From assembly GCA_012396115.1 (NCBI GenBank), contig JAAXOU010000005.1, forward strand, positions 1 to 46,054: a stretch of DNA of 46,054 nucleotides. The letters run 5' to 3'. The notes below the pieces were generated by a model. The model saw nothing but the letters and a program-made list of their open reading frames with translations, was not told the origin of the DNA and made no database searches. Of the stretch, positions 39,297 to 46,054 are shown in pieces (the first letter of the stretch is position 1; the number at the start of each line of letters is the position of its first letter). Made by a program: the position numbers and the translations under genes. Source of the DNA: Streptomyces somaliensis DSM 40738 (GTDB lineage: Bacteria; Actinomycetota; Actinomycetes; Streptomycetales; Streptomycetaceae).

Positions 39297-40277
39297 TCAG
39301 TCGCCGCGGAGGGCGTCCAGGCCCGACTTGAGGGTGTCGACCGGAATGGCGAAGCCGAGACCGACGCTGCCCGCACCGGCGGGATCGGCGGTGGCGTCCG
39401 GCGCGTACATCGCCGAGTTGATGCCGATGACCTCGCCCTTCAGGTTGACCAGGGCGCCCCCGGAGTTGCCGGGGTTGAGGGCGGCGTCGGTCTGGATCGC
39501 CTTGTACGCGGCCGGCGGGGAGCCGGTGCCGCCGCCGTGCCCGGAGGGCCGGTCCCCCCGTCCGGCCCGCCCACTGTCGCCGCCCCCGGTGACGGTCACG
39601 TCCCGGTCGAGAGCGGAGACGATGCCGCTGGTCACGGTGTTGGTGAGGCCCTCGGGCGAGCCTATCGCGACGACCTGGTCGCCGACCCGGACCGTGTCGG
39701 AGTCCCCGAGCACGGCCGCCTTGAGACCCCCGGCGCCGTGGAGCCTGAGCAGCGCGAGGTCCTTGGCGGGGTCGGTGCCGACGACCTCGGCCGTGCGGAC
39801 GCTGCCGTCGCCGAGCAGGACCTCTATGCCGGAGGCGCCCGCGATGACGTGGTGGTTGGTGACGACCTCGCCGTCCTCGGTGACGACCACGCCGGACCCG
39901 GTGGAACCCCCGGAGGCGGAGGCGGACCTGATCTCCACGATGCTGGGGGAGACGGCCTGTGCCACTCCGGCGAGGGTGCCGGCGCCCGACCGGGGGGCGT
40001 CCGCCCCGGCCGCTCCGGCGGGGGCGGCCGTCGTGCCGTCCACCGCGAGGTTCTGGGCGAGGGCGCCCGCCCCGCCCCCGGCGACGGCGGCCGCGACGGC
40101 GACGGCGGTGATCAATCCGGTCGGCCGCCCGGCCCGGTGGCGACGGTGCCGCCGGGTGCCGGCACGGCCCGCGGGCGCGTGTGCGGGCGGCGGTGGGACC
40201 GGTTCGCGGAATCCGGCGTACCGCTGCGGTTCGTCGTTCCCCTGGTGGCCGGCGGTGCGGCCGTCGTGGTCCGTCAT
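39297..40277 (-). CDS. Membrane-anchored trypsin-like serine protease without PDZ domain
   Basis: A 326-aa HtrA/DegP-type protease. A proline-rich cytoplasmic N-terminus (1-50) is followed by one membrane segment (LITAVAVAAAVAGGGAGALA, about 55-75) and a chymotrypsin-fold domain. The catalytic triad is His in NHHVIAG, Asp in KDLALLRL and Ser in NPGNSGGALV. A Gly/Ser/Arg-rich insertion (GGGDSGRAGRGDRPSGHGGG) lies between the two beta-barrels. The protein ends right after the second barrel, so the PDZ domain of HtrA is absent. The ATG at 40277 is used; a GTG six bases upstream has GGAG at good spacing and may be the true start. Confidence 0.9.
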   Translation of the reverse strand: MTDHDGRTAGHQGNDEPQRYAGFREPVPPPPAHAPAGRAGTRRHRRHRAGRPTGLITAVAVAAAVAGGGAGALAQNLAVDGTTAAPAGAAGADAPRSGAGTLAGVAQAVSPSIVEIRSASASGGSTGSGVVVTEDGEVVTNHHVIAGASGIEVLLGDGSVRTAEVVGTDPAKDLALLRLHGAGGLKAAVLGDSDTVRVGDQVVAIGSPEGLTNTVTSGIVSALDRDVTVTGGGDSGRAGRGDRPSGHGGGTGSPPAAYKAIQTDAALNPGNSGGALVNLKGEVIGINSAMYAPDATADPAGAGSVGLGFAIPVDTLKSGLDALRGD

Positions 40278-40370
40278 GTGCACGCCTGGCTCCGGCAGAT
40301 GAGAGGTCACTGACGACGCCCCGGGAGGGGCGGTGGAACCCCGTGTGCCCGGTATGAGGACGGACATTCA

Positions 40371-40413
40371 GGACGGCGGACGGCGGACGGACGGCGGACG
40401 GACGGCGGACGGA
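40371..40413 (+). repeat. GGACGGC-type tandem array
   Basis: Three copies of GGACGGCGGAC with a shortened 7-base unit between the first and second, at the left edge of the 417-base spacer ahead of the protease gene. No gene is associated. Confidence 0.7.
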
Positions 40414-40517
40414 GGGTGGCGGAGGCGCGGAGGACGGCGGACGCGCGGGGCGGTGGGGCGGTGGGGCGTGGAGGAATGGAGGGCGGCGGCCGTACGGGCG
40501 CGGGGGCGGGAGGCGGC

Positions 40518-40559
40518 GGTACGGAAGGACGGGTACGGAGGGGCGGGTACGGAAGGGCG
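40518..40559 (+). repeat. 14-bp tandem array, 3 units
   Basis: GGTACGGAAGGACG, GGTACGGAGGGGCG and GGTACGGAAGGGCG, back to back. Confidence 0.85.
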
Positions 40560-40615
40560 GAGGCCGTGCGGAGGCGCCGGCGGCGCGGGGAGGCCGCGAC
40601 CGCACGGACGCGGCG

Positions 40616-40672
40616 GTGCGGAGGCGGGACCGTGCGGAGGCGGGACCGTGCGGAGGCGGGACCGTGCGGAGG
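40616..40672 (+). repeat. 16-bp tandem array, 3.5 units
   Basis: GTGCGGAGGCGGGACC three times without mismatch, then a 9-base partial unit. The lack of divergence suggests recent expansion. It ends 22 bases before the stop codon of the LacI-type gene. Confidence 0.9.
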
Positions 40673-40694
40673 GGAGGGCCCCGTACGGGGGCGG

Positions 40695-41720
40695 CTACGC
40701 GCCGCAGCCGCAGCTGCGGCGGACCACCAGCGCCGACGGGAACTGCTTCACGCGCTCGCTGCGGTCCCCGGGCACCTTCAGCCCGTCGTCCAGGACCAGG
40801 TCCACCGCCGCGCGGGCCATCGCCGGCCGGTCCGACGAGACCGTCGTAAGCGGCGGGTCCGTCAGCGCCGCCTCCTTCACGTCGTCGAACCCGGCCACCG
40901 CCAGGTCCCCCGGCACGTCCAGCCGCAGCTCCCGCGCCGCGCGCAGCACGCCGATCGCCTGGTCGTCCGTGGCGCAGAAGATCGCGGGAGGCCGGTCGGG
41001 GCCGGACAGGATGCGCAGCGCGGTCCCGTAGGCGTCGTACCGGTCGTAAGCGGCCTGGTAGAGCCGTCCCTCGACGGAGCGGCCCGCCTCCCGCATGGCG
41101 CGGCGCCAACCCTCGACGTGGTCGGCCACCGGGTCGCCGACGGACGGGGTCGACTCGATCCCGCCCAGGCACGCCACGTACGCGTGGCCGTGCTCCAGCA
41201 GGTGGCGGGTGGCCAGTTGCGCGCCGCCCACGTCGTCCGTCACGACCGCCACGTCGTCCAGGGCCTCGGGGCGCTCGTGGAGCAGCACCACGCGTGCGTC
41301 CCAGGCCTCGATCTCCTGCGCGGCGGGCTCACTCATGCCCTGGCTGACCAGGATCAGACCGGCGACCCGCATTCCGAGGAAGGCGCGCAGGTAGTGGATC
41401 TCGCGCTCGTCGCGGTAGTCCGAGTTGCCGACCAGGACCATCTTCCCGCGGTCGGCGGCGGCCCTCTCCACCGCGTGCGCCATCTCGGCGAAGAACGGCT
41501 GCCGCGCGTCCGGGACGATCATGCCTATGAGGTCCGTGCGCCGTGACGCCATCGCCTGTGCCACCCGGTCGGGCCGGTAGCCCAGCTCCTGGATGGCGGC
41601 GAGGACACGCTCGCGCGTGGCCGGGGCGACCGGCCGGGGTCCGTTGTTGATGACGTAGCTCACGACCGCGGTGGAGGTACCCGCCAGCCGTGCCACGTCG
41701 TCCCGCGTCACCTTGGCCAC
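40695..41720 (-). CDS. LacI family transcriptional regulator
   Basis: A 341-aa regulator. The N-terminal helix-turn-helix ([20 protein letters not shown], residues 4-23, and the hinge region [14 protein letters not shown]) is standard LacI. The rest is a periplasmic-binding-protein-like effector domain with [20 protein letters not shown] and [20 protein letters not shown]. The effector is unknown: the neighbourhood has no sugar-uptake operon. The C-terminus ends in RRSCGCGA, an odd cysteine pair. GTG start at 41720. It lies 24 bases after the glnR stop on the same strand and might be read from it. Confidence 0.92.
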   Translation of the reverse strand: MAKVTRDDVARLAGTSTAVVSYVINNGPRPVAPATRERVLAAIQELGYRPDRVAQAMASRRTDLIGMIVPDARQPFFAEMAHAVERAAADRGKMVLVGNSDYRDEREIHYLRAFLGMRVAGLILVSQGMSEPAAQEIEAWDARVVLLHERPEALDDVAVVTDDVGGAQLATRHLLEHGHAYVACLGGIESTPSVGDPVADHVEGWRRAMREAGRSVEGRLYQAAYDRYDAYGTALRILSGPDRPPAIFCATDDQAIGVLRAARELRLDVPGDLAVAGFDDVKEAALTDPPLTTVSSDRPAMARAAVDLVLDDGLKVPGDRSERVKQFPSALVVRRSCGCGA

Positions 41721-41744
41721 GCGCGGCAGTCTACGCGGGGTGAC

Positions 41745-42539
41745 CTACCTCGGTGCGGGCCGTGCGGCCGCTTCCCTCCCGTCCTCCGTCCGGGGGACCT
41801 CCGGCGCCGTCTCCCCGGCGGGCCGCCCCGTCCGCTCGGCCGCCCGGGCCTTCCTCGCGGAGCGCTCCGCCTTCTCCGGCGTCACGAACCGGTAGCCGAC
41901 GTTGCGCACGGTGCCGATCAGCGACTCGTGCTCCGGCCCCAGCTTGGCCCGCAGCCGCCGCACGTGGACGTCGACCGTGCGCGTGCCGCCGAAGTAGTCG
42001 TACCCCCACACCTCCTGGAGGAGCTGTGCCCGGGTGAACACCCGGCCCGGGTGCTGGGCGAGGTACTTGAGCAGCTCGAACTCCTTGAAGGTGAGGTCGA
42101 GGACCCGGCCCTTCAGCTTCGCGCTGTAGGTCGCCTCGTCGACCGAGAGGTCGCCGCTGCGGATCTCCATCGGGGAGTCGTCGGCGACCTGCCGGCGGCC
42201 CGTCGCGAGCCGCAGCCGCGCCTCGACCTCCGCCGGGCCAGCGGTGTCGAGCAGCACGTCGTCGATGCCCCAGTCGGCGGTGACGGCCGCGAGCCCGCCC
42301 TCGGTGACGACCAGGAGCAGCGGGCAGCCGGCGCCCGTCGAGCGGAGGAGCCGGCAGAGCGAGCGCACCTGCGGCAGGTCGCGGCGGCCGTCGACGAGGA
42401 CCACGTCGGCGCCGGGGGCGTCCACGAGGGCAGCCCCCTCGGCGGGGGCCACCCGCACGTCGTGCAGCAGCAGCCCGAGCGCCGGAAGCACCTCGTCCGA
42501 CGGCTGCAGGGCGTTGGTCAGCAGCAGCAGGGAACTCAC
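41745..42539 (-). CDS. glnR: Nitrogen regulator GlnR
   Basis: A 264-aa OmpR-type orphan response regulator controlling nitrogen assimilation genes (glnA, amtB, nir and others) in actinomycetes. The receiver domain starts [20 protein letters not shown], and the conserved Asp is D50 in [12 protein letters not shown]. The winged-helix DNA-binding domain includes [40 protein letters not shown] and [11 protein letters not shown] (about 150-222). A charged, less conserved tail follows. The GTG at 42539 has only GGGTGGG as a ribosome binding site, and overlaps the stop of an upstream 43-codon frame as GTGA. Translation may therefore depend on coupling. Confidence 0.96.
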   Translation of the reverse strand: MSSLLLLTNALQPSDEVLPALGLLLHDVRVAPAEGAALVDAPGADVVLVDGRRDLPQVRSLCRLLRSTGAGCPLLLVVTEGGLAAVTADWGIDDVLLDTAGPAEVEARLRLATGRRQVADDSPMEIRSGDLSVDEATYSAKLKGRVLDLTFKEFELLKYLAQHPGRVFTRAQLLQEVWGYDYFGGTRTVDVHVRRLRAKLGPEHESLIGTVRNVGYRFVTPEKAERSARKARAAERTGRPAGETAPEVPRTEDGREAAARPAPR

Positions 42540-42667
42540 CGCGACCCACCCGCCGGAAGCGTCTTCCCGCAGGCCCTCGTCCCGCAGATCCTCGTCCCGC
42601 CGGTCTTCGTCCCGCCGGTCTGCGTCCTGTCGGTCTGCGGCCGGTCGTGCGCGGTCGGCTCGCCCAT
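42536..42667 (-). CDS. Candidate leader peptide coupled to glnR (43 aa)
   Basis: The ATG at 42667 is preceded after nine bases by GAGGAGGA, one of the best ribosome binding sites in the window. The peptide begins [16 protein letters not shown] and continues as near-pentapeptide repeats ([20 protein letters not shown]), ending LPAGGSR. Its TGA (42538-42536) overlaps the glnR GTG (42539-42537). The 15-bp DNA repeat at 42563-42637 underlies the peptide repeats and keeps the frame. It is too short and repetitive to judge by codon bias. Either it is a translated regulatory leader or the repeat is spacer DNA and the ribosome site is fortuitous. Confidence 0.5.
   Translation of the reverse strand: MGEPTAHDRPQTDRTQTGGTKTGGTRICGTRACGKTLPAGGSR
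42563..42637 (-). repeat. 15-bp tandem array in the glnR leader, 5 units
   Basis: Forward-strand units are CTTCCCGCAGGCCCT, CGTCCCGCAGATCCT, CGTCCCGCCGGTCTT, CGTCCCGCCGGTCTG and CGTCCTGTCGGTCTG. The period is a multiple of three, so both the leader frame and the frame continuous with glnR stay open through it. Confidence 0.85.
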
Positions 42668-43045
42668 GACGTCGGTTCCTCCTCGGTCCGTACGAGGACG
42701 TTGCGGCACTGCGTCCTCCGGAGTCCCACGGCGGCCCCGCGCCACCGGGAGCCCCCGCACGCCCGGCCGTGGCCACGGCCGGGAAAACGCGAGAGGACCC
42801 GGGGGCTGCGTCGCCCGGATCCTCCGCCGGCCACGATAGCCCACGGGCGGCCGGGGCGGGGGTCCCGTTCCAGGATGCGGCTGTCTCCTCGCTCACACCC
42901 GTCCGGGGGCCGCGCACCCGCGCGGGGCACCGGAAGCGGACCGTCCGGGCGGGTCGTCCGGCGGCCCACCGCGCCGACCGGGCCGGCCCCGTCCCCGGCG
43001 CCCCCGACGTGGCCCATCATGGAGCCTGACGAAAGGAGCCCTCCC
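42668..43045. other. Divergent promoter region of glnR and the MoaD/ThiS gene
   Basis: About 378 bases. Besides the hairpin at 42793-42824 and the short dyad GGCCGTGGCCACGGCC at 42768-42783, no gene is seen. Exact promoters are not obvious. Confidence 0.5.
42793..42824 (-). promoter_or_regulatory. Hairpin upstream of the glnR leader
   Basis: GAGGACCCGGG and CCCGGATCCTC pair over 10 of 11 positions with a 10-base loop. On the reverse strand the stem is followed after five bases by a short GTTTTCC stretch. It lies 125 bases upstream of the leader ATG and could act as a terminator for anything arriving from the right, or as a leader structure if the glnR promoter lies beyond it. Confidence 0.4.
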
Positions 43046-43300
43046 ATGGCAGCCGGGACCATCCGCTACTGGGCCGCGGCCAAGGCCGCCGCCGGTACCG
43101 CCGAGGAACCGTACGCCGCGGAGACCCTCGCGGAGGCGCTGGCCGCCGCCCGCGAGCGGCACCCGGGGGAGTTCCCCCGGGTGTTGCGGAGGTGCTCCTT
43201 CCTGGTGGACGGCGCCCCCGTGGGAACGCGCGGGCACGAGACGGTACGGCTGGCGGAGGGCGGCACGGTAGAGGTGCTCCCGCCGTTCGCAGGAGGGTGA
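43046..43300 (+). CDS. MoaD/ThiS family sulfur carrier
   Basis: An 84-aa ubiquitin-fold protein ending in Gly-Gly (VEVLPPFAGG), the group that becomes a thiocarboxylate and donates sulfur in molybdopterin, thiamine or related synthesis. The start IRYWAAAKAAAGTAEEPYAA and the TLAEALAAARERHP helix are typical of MoaD. AAGGAG lies eight bases before the ATG. From memory a sulfurtransferase gene lies a little further along in related genomes, which would fit sulfur transfer. Ten bases separate it from the next gene. Confidence 0.88.
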   Translation: MAAGTIRYWAAAKAAAGTAEEPYAAETLAEALAAARERHPGEFPRVLRRCSFLVDGAPVGTRGHETVRLAEGGTVEVLPPFAGG

Positions 43301-43310
43301 GCCGCACGGC

Positions 43311-44450
43311 ATGAGCAGCGATCAGCAGTACCCCCACGACCCGCGCGACCCGCGCGGTCCTTCGCCGCACGGGGACCGGCCGCAGGGAGGGGGGCCCTTC
43401 GCGGAGCCGTTCCCCGCGGAGGCGTTCCCCGAGGGCGCGGGCGCCGCCGGTACGGGCGTGGCGCAGACCTGGCAGGGCCAGACGTGGGACACCCACCACC
43501 AGCCGACCGTCCGGCCCGGGCAGCCGCCGCACGGCCCGGACGGCCTCCCGCTCCCGCCGGAGACCCCGGTGTCCCACGGCCATGCGGCTCCGGCGGGGTA
43601 CGAGGCTCCGACGGCGTACCTGCCTCCGGTGGTCGATCAGGGTTCGGGTCCGGTGTCGCACGGTCGGGCGGGTGAGCCGGGGTACGAGGCTCCGACGGCG
43701 TACCTGCCCCCGGTGGTCGATCACGGCCCGGGCCCGGTGTCCCACGGCCATGCGGCTCCGGCGGAGTACGAGGCTCCGACGGCGTACCTGCCCCCGGTGG
43801 CCGATCACGGCCCGGCCCCGGTGCCCCACGGCCGTGCGGCCCCCGTGCCCGGCCAGGCCGCCCCCGCGCACGCCCGTGCGCCCCGGTCCGGCGCCCCGGT
43901 CGCCCCCGCACCCGTCCACACCCCCGCGCCCGCCCCGGACGCCCCGGTCGCCGGGCCCGAGTACGGCGCGCCCACCACCCTCGGCAACACCCGCATCACC
44001 GACGCCCAGCGCGCCCGCGCCGAGGGCCGGTCGCCGATCATCGACCCGGGCATCCAGCCCGCCGGGCTCACCGCGCTGCTCGGCGTCCTCCTCGCCGGAG
44101 GCGCCTTCCTCGGTCCGTACGCGCTGCTGGTTCCGCTGGTGCTGCTGCAGGCGGTCACCGCGGCCGGCTGGTTCCGGCTCAACGGCATGTGGCCCGCCCG
44201 CCAGGGCATCGCGCTCGCGTTCCTCGGCGGTGCCGTCGCGGACGCCGCGCTGCTCGCCACCGGGCCGGAGCACGCACCCGCCGCGATCCTCGGCACCCTC
44301 GGCGTCTGGGTCCTCCTCGTCCTCGTCCTCCAGCTGCGCAGCCCGGCACCGGCCACGCGCCCGCGTACCCCTGGGACGAAGAGTGAACCTCCGCAACACC
44401 CCCGGCACCTCCCCGACGCACCGCAGGCCCGGCCACGCCGTCCCGCTTGA
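43311..44450 (+). CDS. Membrane protein with 28-residue repeats; 3' end probably frameshifted
   Basis: A 379-aa reading frame. A Pro/Gly/His-rich cytoplasmic region of 230 residues includes three tandem 28-residue repeats (PVSHG...YEAPTAYLPPVVD, residues 86-169) and the motif TTLGNTRITDAQRARAEGRS. Four hydrophobic segments follow (about 250-355). The final part, after VLVLQLRSP, reads as unlikely basic low-complexity sequence that overlaps the next gene by 68 bases. If one C is restored in the AGCCCGG at 44339-44345, the frame instead ends GTGHAPAYPWDEE at 44386, with a GTGA overlap to the next gene. I think that is the ancestral end. The family is unknown to me. Confidence 0.8.
   Translation: MSSDQQYPHDPRDPRGPSPHGDRPQGGGPFAEPFPAEAFPEGAGAAGTGVAQTWQGQTWDTHHQPTVRPGQPPHGPDGLPLPPETPVSHGHAAPAGYEAPTAYLPPVVDQGSGPVSHGRAGEPGYEAPTAYLPPVVDHGPGPVSHGHAAPAEYEAPTAYLPPVADHGPAPVPHGRAAPVPGQAAPAHARAPRSGAPVAPAPVHTPAPAPDAPVAGPEYGAPTTLGNTRITDAQRARAEGRSPIIDPGIQPAGLTALLGVLLAGGAFLGPYALLVPLVLLQAVTAAGWFRLNGMWPARQGIALAFLGGAVADAALLATGPEHAPAAILGTLGVWVLLVLVLQLRSPAPATRPRTPGTKSEPPQHPRHLPDAPQARPRRPA
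43566..43817 (+). repeat. 84-bp (28-codon) tandem repeats, 3 units
   Basis: Three in-frame units (43566-43649, 43650-43733, 43734-43817) encode near-identical 28-residue blocks with the constant core YEAPTAYLPPV. Units differ by a few substitutions. Copy number is likely to vary between strains. Confidence 0.88.
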
Positions 44451-46054
44451 CCTGCGCGGCCCGTCCGGCCCCGACACCGTGCGCACCGCGCTCGACACCC
44501 CGCAGCCCGACGACGAGCGGCGGTTCCTCGTCCTGGACGACGCGGCCCGGCTCGTCGCCCACCGGTTCCTCTACGAGCAGCTCTACTCGTACGGCCCCGC
44601 CAGGGTCCTCTGCCTCGCCGTCGGCACCCCCGGGGACATCCCCCCTCCCCGGGCGCAACCGGGGGCCCCGGGGGGCGTCCTGCGCCGTCCGCTGACCCTG
44701 CGGCCGCCCGCCGCCGGCGTCCTGTGGGTCCTCGACCCGCACACCGGGGACGACCCCGGCGGACTGCGCCCGCTGGTCGAACTCCTCCTCCAGGCCGAGG
44801 TGTTCGACGCCGTCCTGCACGGTCTGGCCGGGGTCGTCCACGGCGTCGCCGTCCCCTCCGTCCGGGTCGTGGAGCACGACCTCGGCGACGACGCCCGCAC
44901 CCGCGCGTGGAGGCAGGCCCTGGGCACCCTCGCCGGGCAGGAGGTGACGGGCGGCGGCCCCGGCGACTTCGTCCCGTCCGAACTGACCGTCCTCCTCGAC
45001 GACTCCCTGCCCGACGCGGTCGCCGGCCACCGCTGGCTGGAACCCTCGGGGCGCGCCGCCGCCCGCCGCCGCGCCTGCGACGACGCGCTGGCGGAGGTCC
45101 GCCGCGGGCACCGGCTCGCGCGCGGCCCCGCCGGGCTGTTCGGCCGGGCCTCCCGCCGCGCCGACCTGCCCGGCCGGCTCGCGGACCTGGGCCGCGCCGT
45201 GGAGGCGTACCGGGACACCGTCGCCGGGGCGTTCACCGACGCGGACGGCGTACGGCTGACCCCGGAGCAGCGGACCCGGCTCCTGGCGCGCGGCATCGAC
45301 CTGCCCGACCTGCCCGCCGCGTCCCGCACCCGGGTGGTGCCCGCCCTGCGGGTCCTCACCGAGCACCTGCTGGAGCAGCCCCTGCCGCTGCGGTCCGCCG
45401 CCGCGCGGCTCGCCGCCCTGTCCGACCGCTCGGCCCCGGCGGGCAGCGCGGCCCGGCTGGCCCGCCTCGACGAGCTGTGCGATCCGGCGTACCTGCGCCA
45501 CCTGGTAGGCCCGCCGCCCTTCCGCGCGGGCGACACCACCGCCGGGACGGCGCTGCGGGCGCTCGTACCGGCGTTCGCGGCCGGGCTGTGGCCGGGCCCG
45601 GGCTGGCTCCTGGGCCCCGCGGCGGGGGCCGTCGCGGCGGCGCTCGGCGCCCTGATGTGGCGCCACCGCCCCAACCGCTCCCCGGACGGCCGCCACGACG
45701 GCGGGGGCACCACCCGGGTGGCCGCCCGGCTCCTGGGCGGCTTCGCCGGCGGCACGACCGGTGCCGTGGCGGGCTCGCTGCTGGGCCTGCCCGTCTGGGC
45801 GGGGGCGCTGGCCGTGGCGGTCGCCCTGGTCGGCGCGGTCCTCCTCGCCGCGCGGGACTGGACGCGGTCCGTGGACGCCTGGTGGCGCGACACCGGGGCC
45901 GAGTACGCCGAGCGGGTCCTCTCCGACGTCGACCGGCTCCTCGCCGAGACCGCCGTGCACGACTGGCTGCTCGCCGACGCGCGGCACCACTGCGCGGACG
46001 GCGCCCGCGCGGCCTCCCTGCTGTTGCGCGCCCTCGCCGCGACCGCCGACGCGT
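44383..46054 (+). CDS. Large membrane-associated protein of unknown function (partial, runs off the window)
   Basis: An open frame from GTG at 44383 to the window end, 557 codons without a stop. The N-terminal 230 residues look like a soluble alpha/beta domain (RRFLVLDDAARLVAHRFLYE, VLWVLDPHTGDDPGGLRPLV, VRVVEHDLGDDARTRAWRQA). A helical part follows, then two hydrophobic pairs (about residues 390-425 and 445-490) separated by a charged loop. It then continues helical (EYAERVLSDVDRLLAETAVH). I recognise no family. The start is supported by the GTGA overlap with the restored end of the preceding gene. Codon use is fully Streptomyces-like. Confidence 0.82.
   Translation, partial: MNLRNTPGTSPTHRRPGHAVPLDLRGPSGPDTVRTALDTPQPDDERRFLVLDDAARLVAHRFLYEQLYSYGPARVLCLAVGTPGDIPPPRAQPGAPGGVLRRPLTLRPPAAGVLWVLDPHTGDDPGGLRPLVELLLQAEVFDAVLHGLAGVVHGVAVPSVRVVEHDLGDDARTRAWRQALGTLAGQEVTGGGPGDFVPSELTVLLDDSLPDAVAGHRWLEPSGRAAARRRACDDALAEVRRGHRLARGPAGLFGRASRRADLPGRLADLGRAVEAYRDTVAGAFTDADGVRLTPEQRTRLLARGIDLPDLPAASRTRVVPALRVLTEHLLEQPLPLRSAAARLAALSDRSAPAGSAARLARLDELCDPAYLRHLVGPPPFRAGDTTAGTALRALVPAFAAGLWPGPGWLLGPAAGAVAAALGALMWRHRPNRSPDGRHDGGGTTRVAARLLGGFAGGTTGAVAGSLLGLPVWAGALAVAVALVGAVLLAARDWTRSVDAWWRDTGAEYAERVLSDVDRLLAETAVHDWLLADARHHCADGARAASLLLRALAATADA

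Larger units (their letters stand above)
40414..40694. other. G-rich spacer with two further tandem arrays
   Basis: Between the protease start and the LacI-type gene end (both reverse strand). It holds a 14-bp array (40518-40559) and a 16-bp array (40616-40672). The forward strand is markedly G-rich over C. No reading frame with a ribosome binding site is seen. Confidence 0.6.

Noticed and set aside
39170..40672. A CRISPR array
   Set aside because: The repeats are contiguous minisatellites without unique spacers, and no cas genes are present.
41745..42917. A longer GlnR starting upstream of 42539 through the 15-bp repeats
   Set aside because: The frame is open but the extension has no good start, is Arg/Asp repeat sequence, and GlnR proteins begin at the SSLLLLTNA segment.
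1..46054. tRNA genes
   Set aside because: No cloverleaf with a TTCRA/T-arm and matching acceptor stem was noticed. A covariance search would settle it.

Overview
The window is chromosomal DNA of a high-GC actinomycete, almost certainly a Streptomyces. Coding regions carry the strong third-position G/C bias of that genus. The rRNA end, GlnR, MshD, PitH1/CsoR and Pst/Ppk genes are all actinobacterial in type. From memory, the order from about 21 kb to the right end matches the S. coelicolor SCO4132-SCO4162 neighbourhood; this was not checked by alignment.

Layout. (1) 1-340: 3' end of a 23S rRNA gene, a complete 5S rRNA gene and a strong terminator. (2) 468-1854: a decayed IS701-type element with matching inverted ends and CTAG at both borders. 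It holds a broken transposase and a forward hypothetical gene, and abuts the stop codon of a YunG-like gene. (3) 3206-11153, reverse strand: a chromosomal type IV secretion-like operon. In order it has a 39-aa membrane peptide, a VirB2-like two-helix protein, a VirB8-like protein, a TrbL/VirB6-like channel, an SCO6880-type protein, a VirB4-like ATPase and a VirD4-like protein with no visible Walker A motif. No relaxase is present. (4) 11646-13518: a WhiJ-type regulatory trio (XRE/DUF5753 regulator, tandem-DUF397 protein and a divergent anti-sigma-like HATPase). (5) 13574-21221: a polymorphic-toxin operon with an SseB-like protein, an ESX-like helical protein, a 1548-aa Rhs/YD-repeat protein with an unassigned toxin tip, a lower-GC putative immunity gene and a DUF1266 protein. 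(6) 21347: a lytic transglycosylase/NlpC-P60 enzyme that could be the VirB1-like part of the secretion system. (7) 22508-38879: a phosphate and polyphosphate district (PAP2 phosphatase, CsoR, DUF47/PitH1, PstSCAB, Ppk-CHAD-Nudix, then mycothiol synthase and a secreted 5'-nucleotidase). PHO boxes precede pstS and probably ppk. (8) 39297-46054: trypsin-like protease, LacI regulator, glnR with a candidate coupled leader peptide, a MoaD/ThiS protein, a repeat-containing membrane protein that seems frameshifted at its 3' end, and a large membrane protein running off the window.

Two themes stand out. First, a machine resembling a conjugation apparatus, but without a relaxase and with a coupling protein that has lost its nucleotide-binding loop, sits beside a toxin operon and a sporulation-type regulatory trio. 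Second, intergenic spacers repeatedly hold short GC-rich tandem arrays with units of 9 to 17 bp. The most novel single observation is a 43-codon reading frame ahead of glnR. It has a near-perfect ribosome binding site, is built on a 15-bp repeat, and its stop overlaps the glnR start as GTGA.
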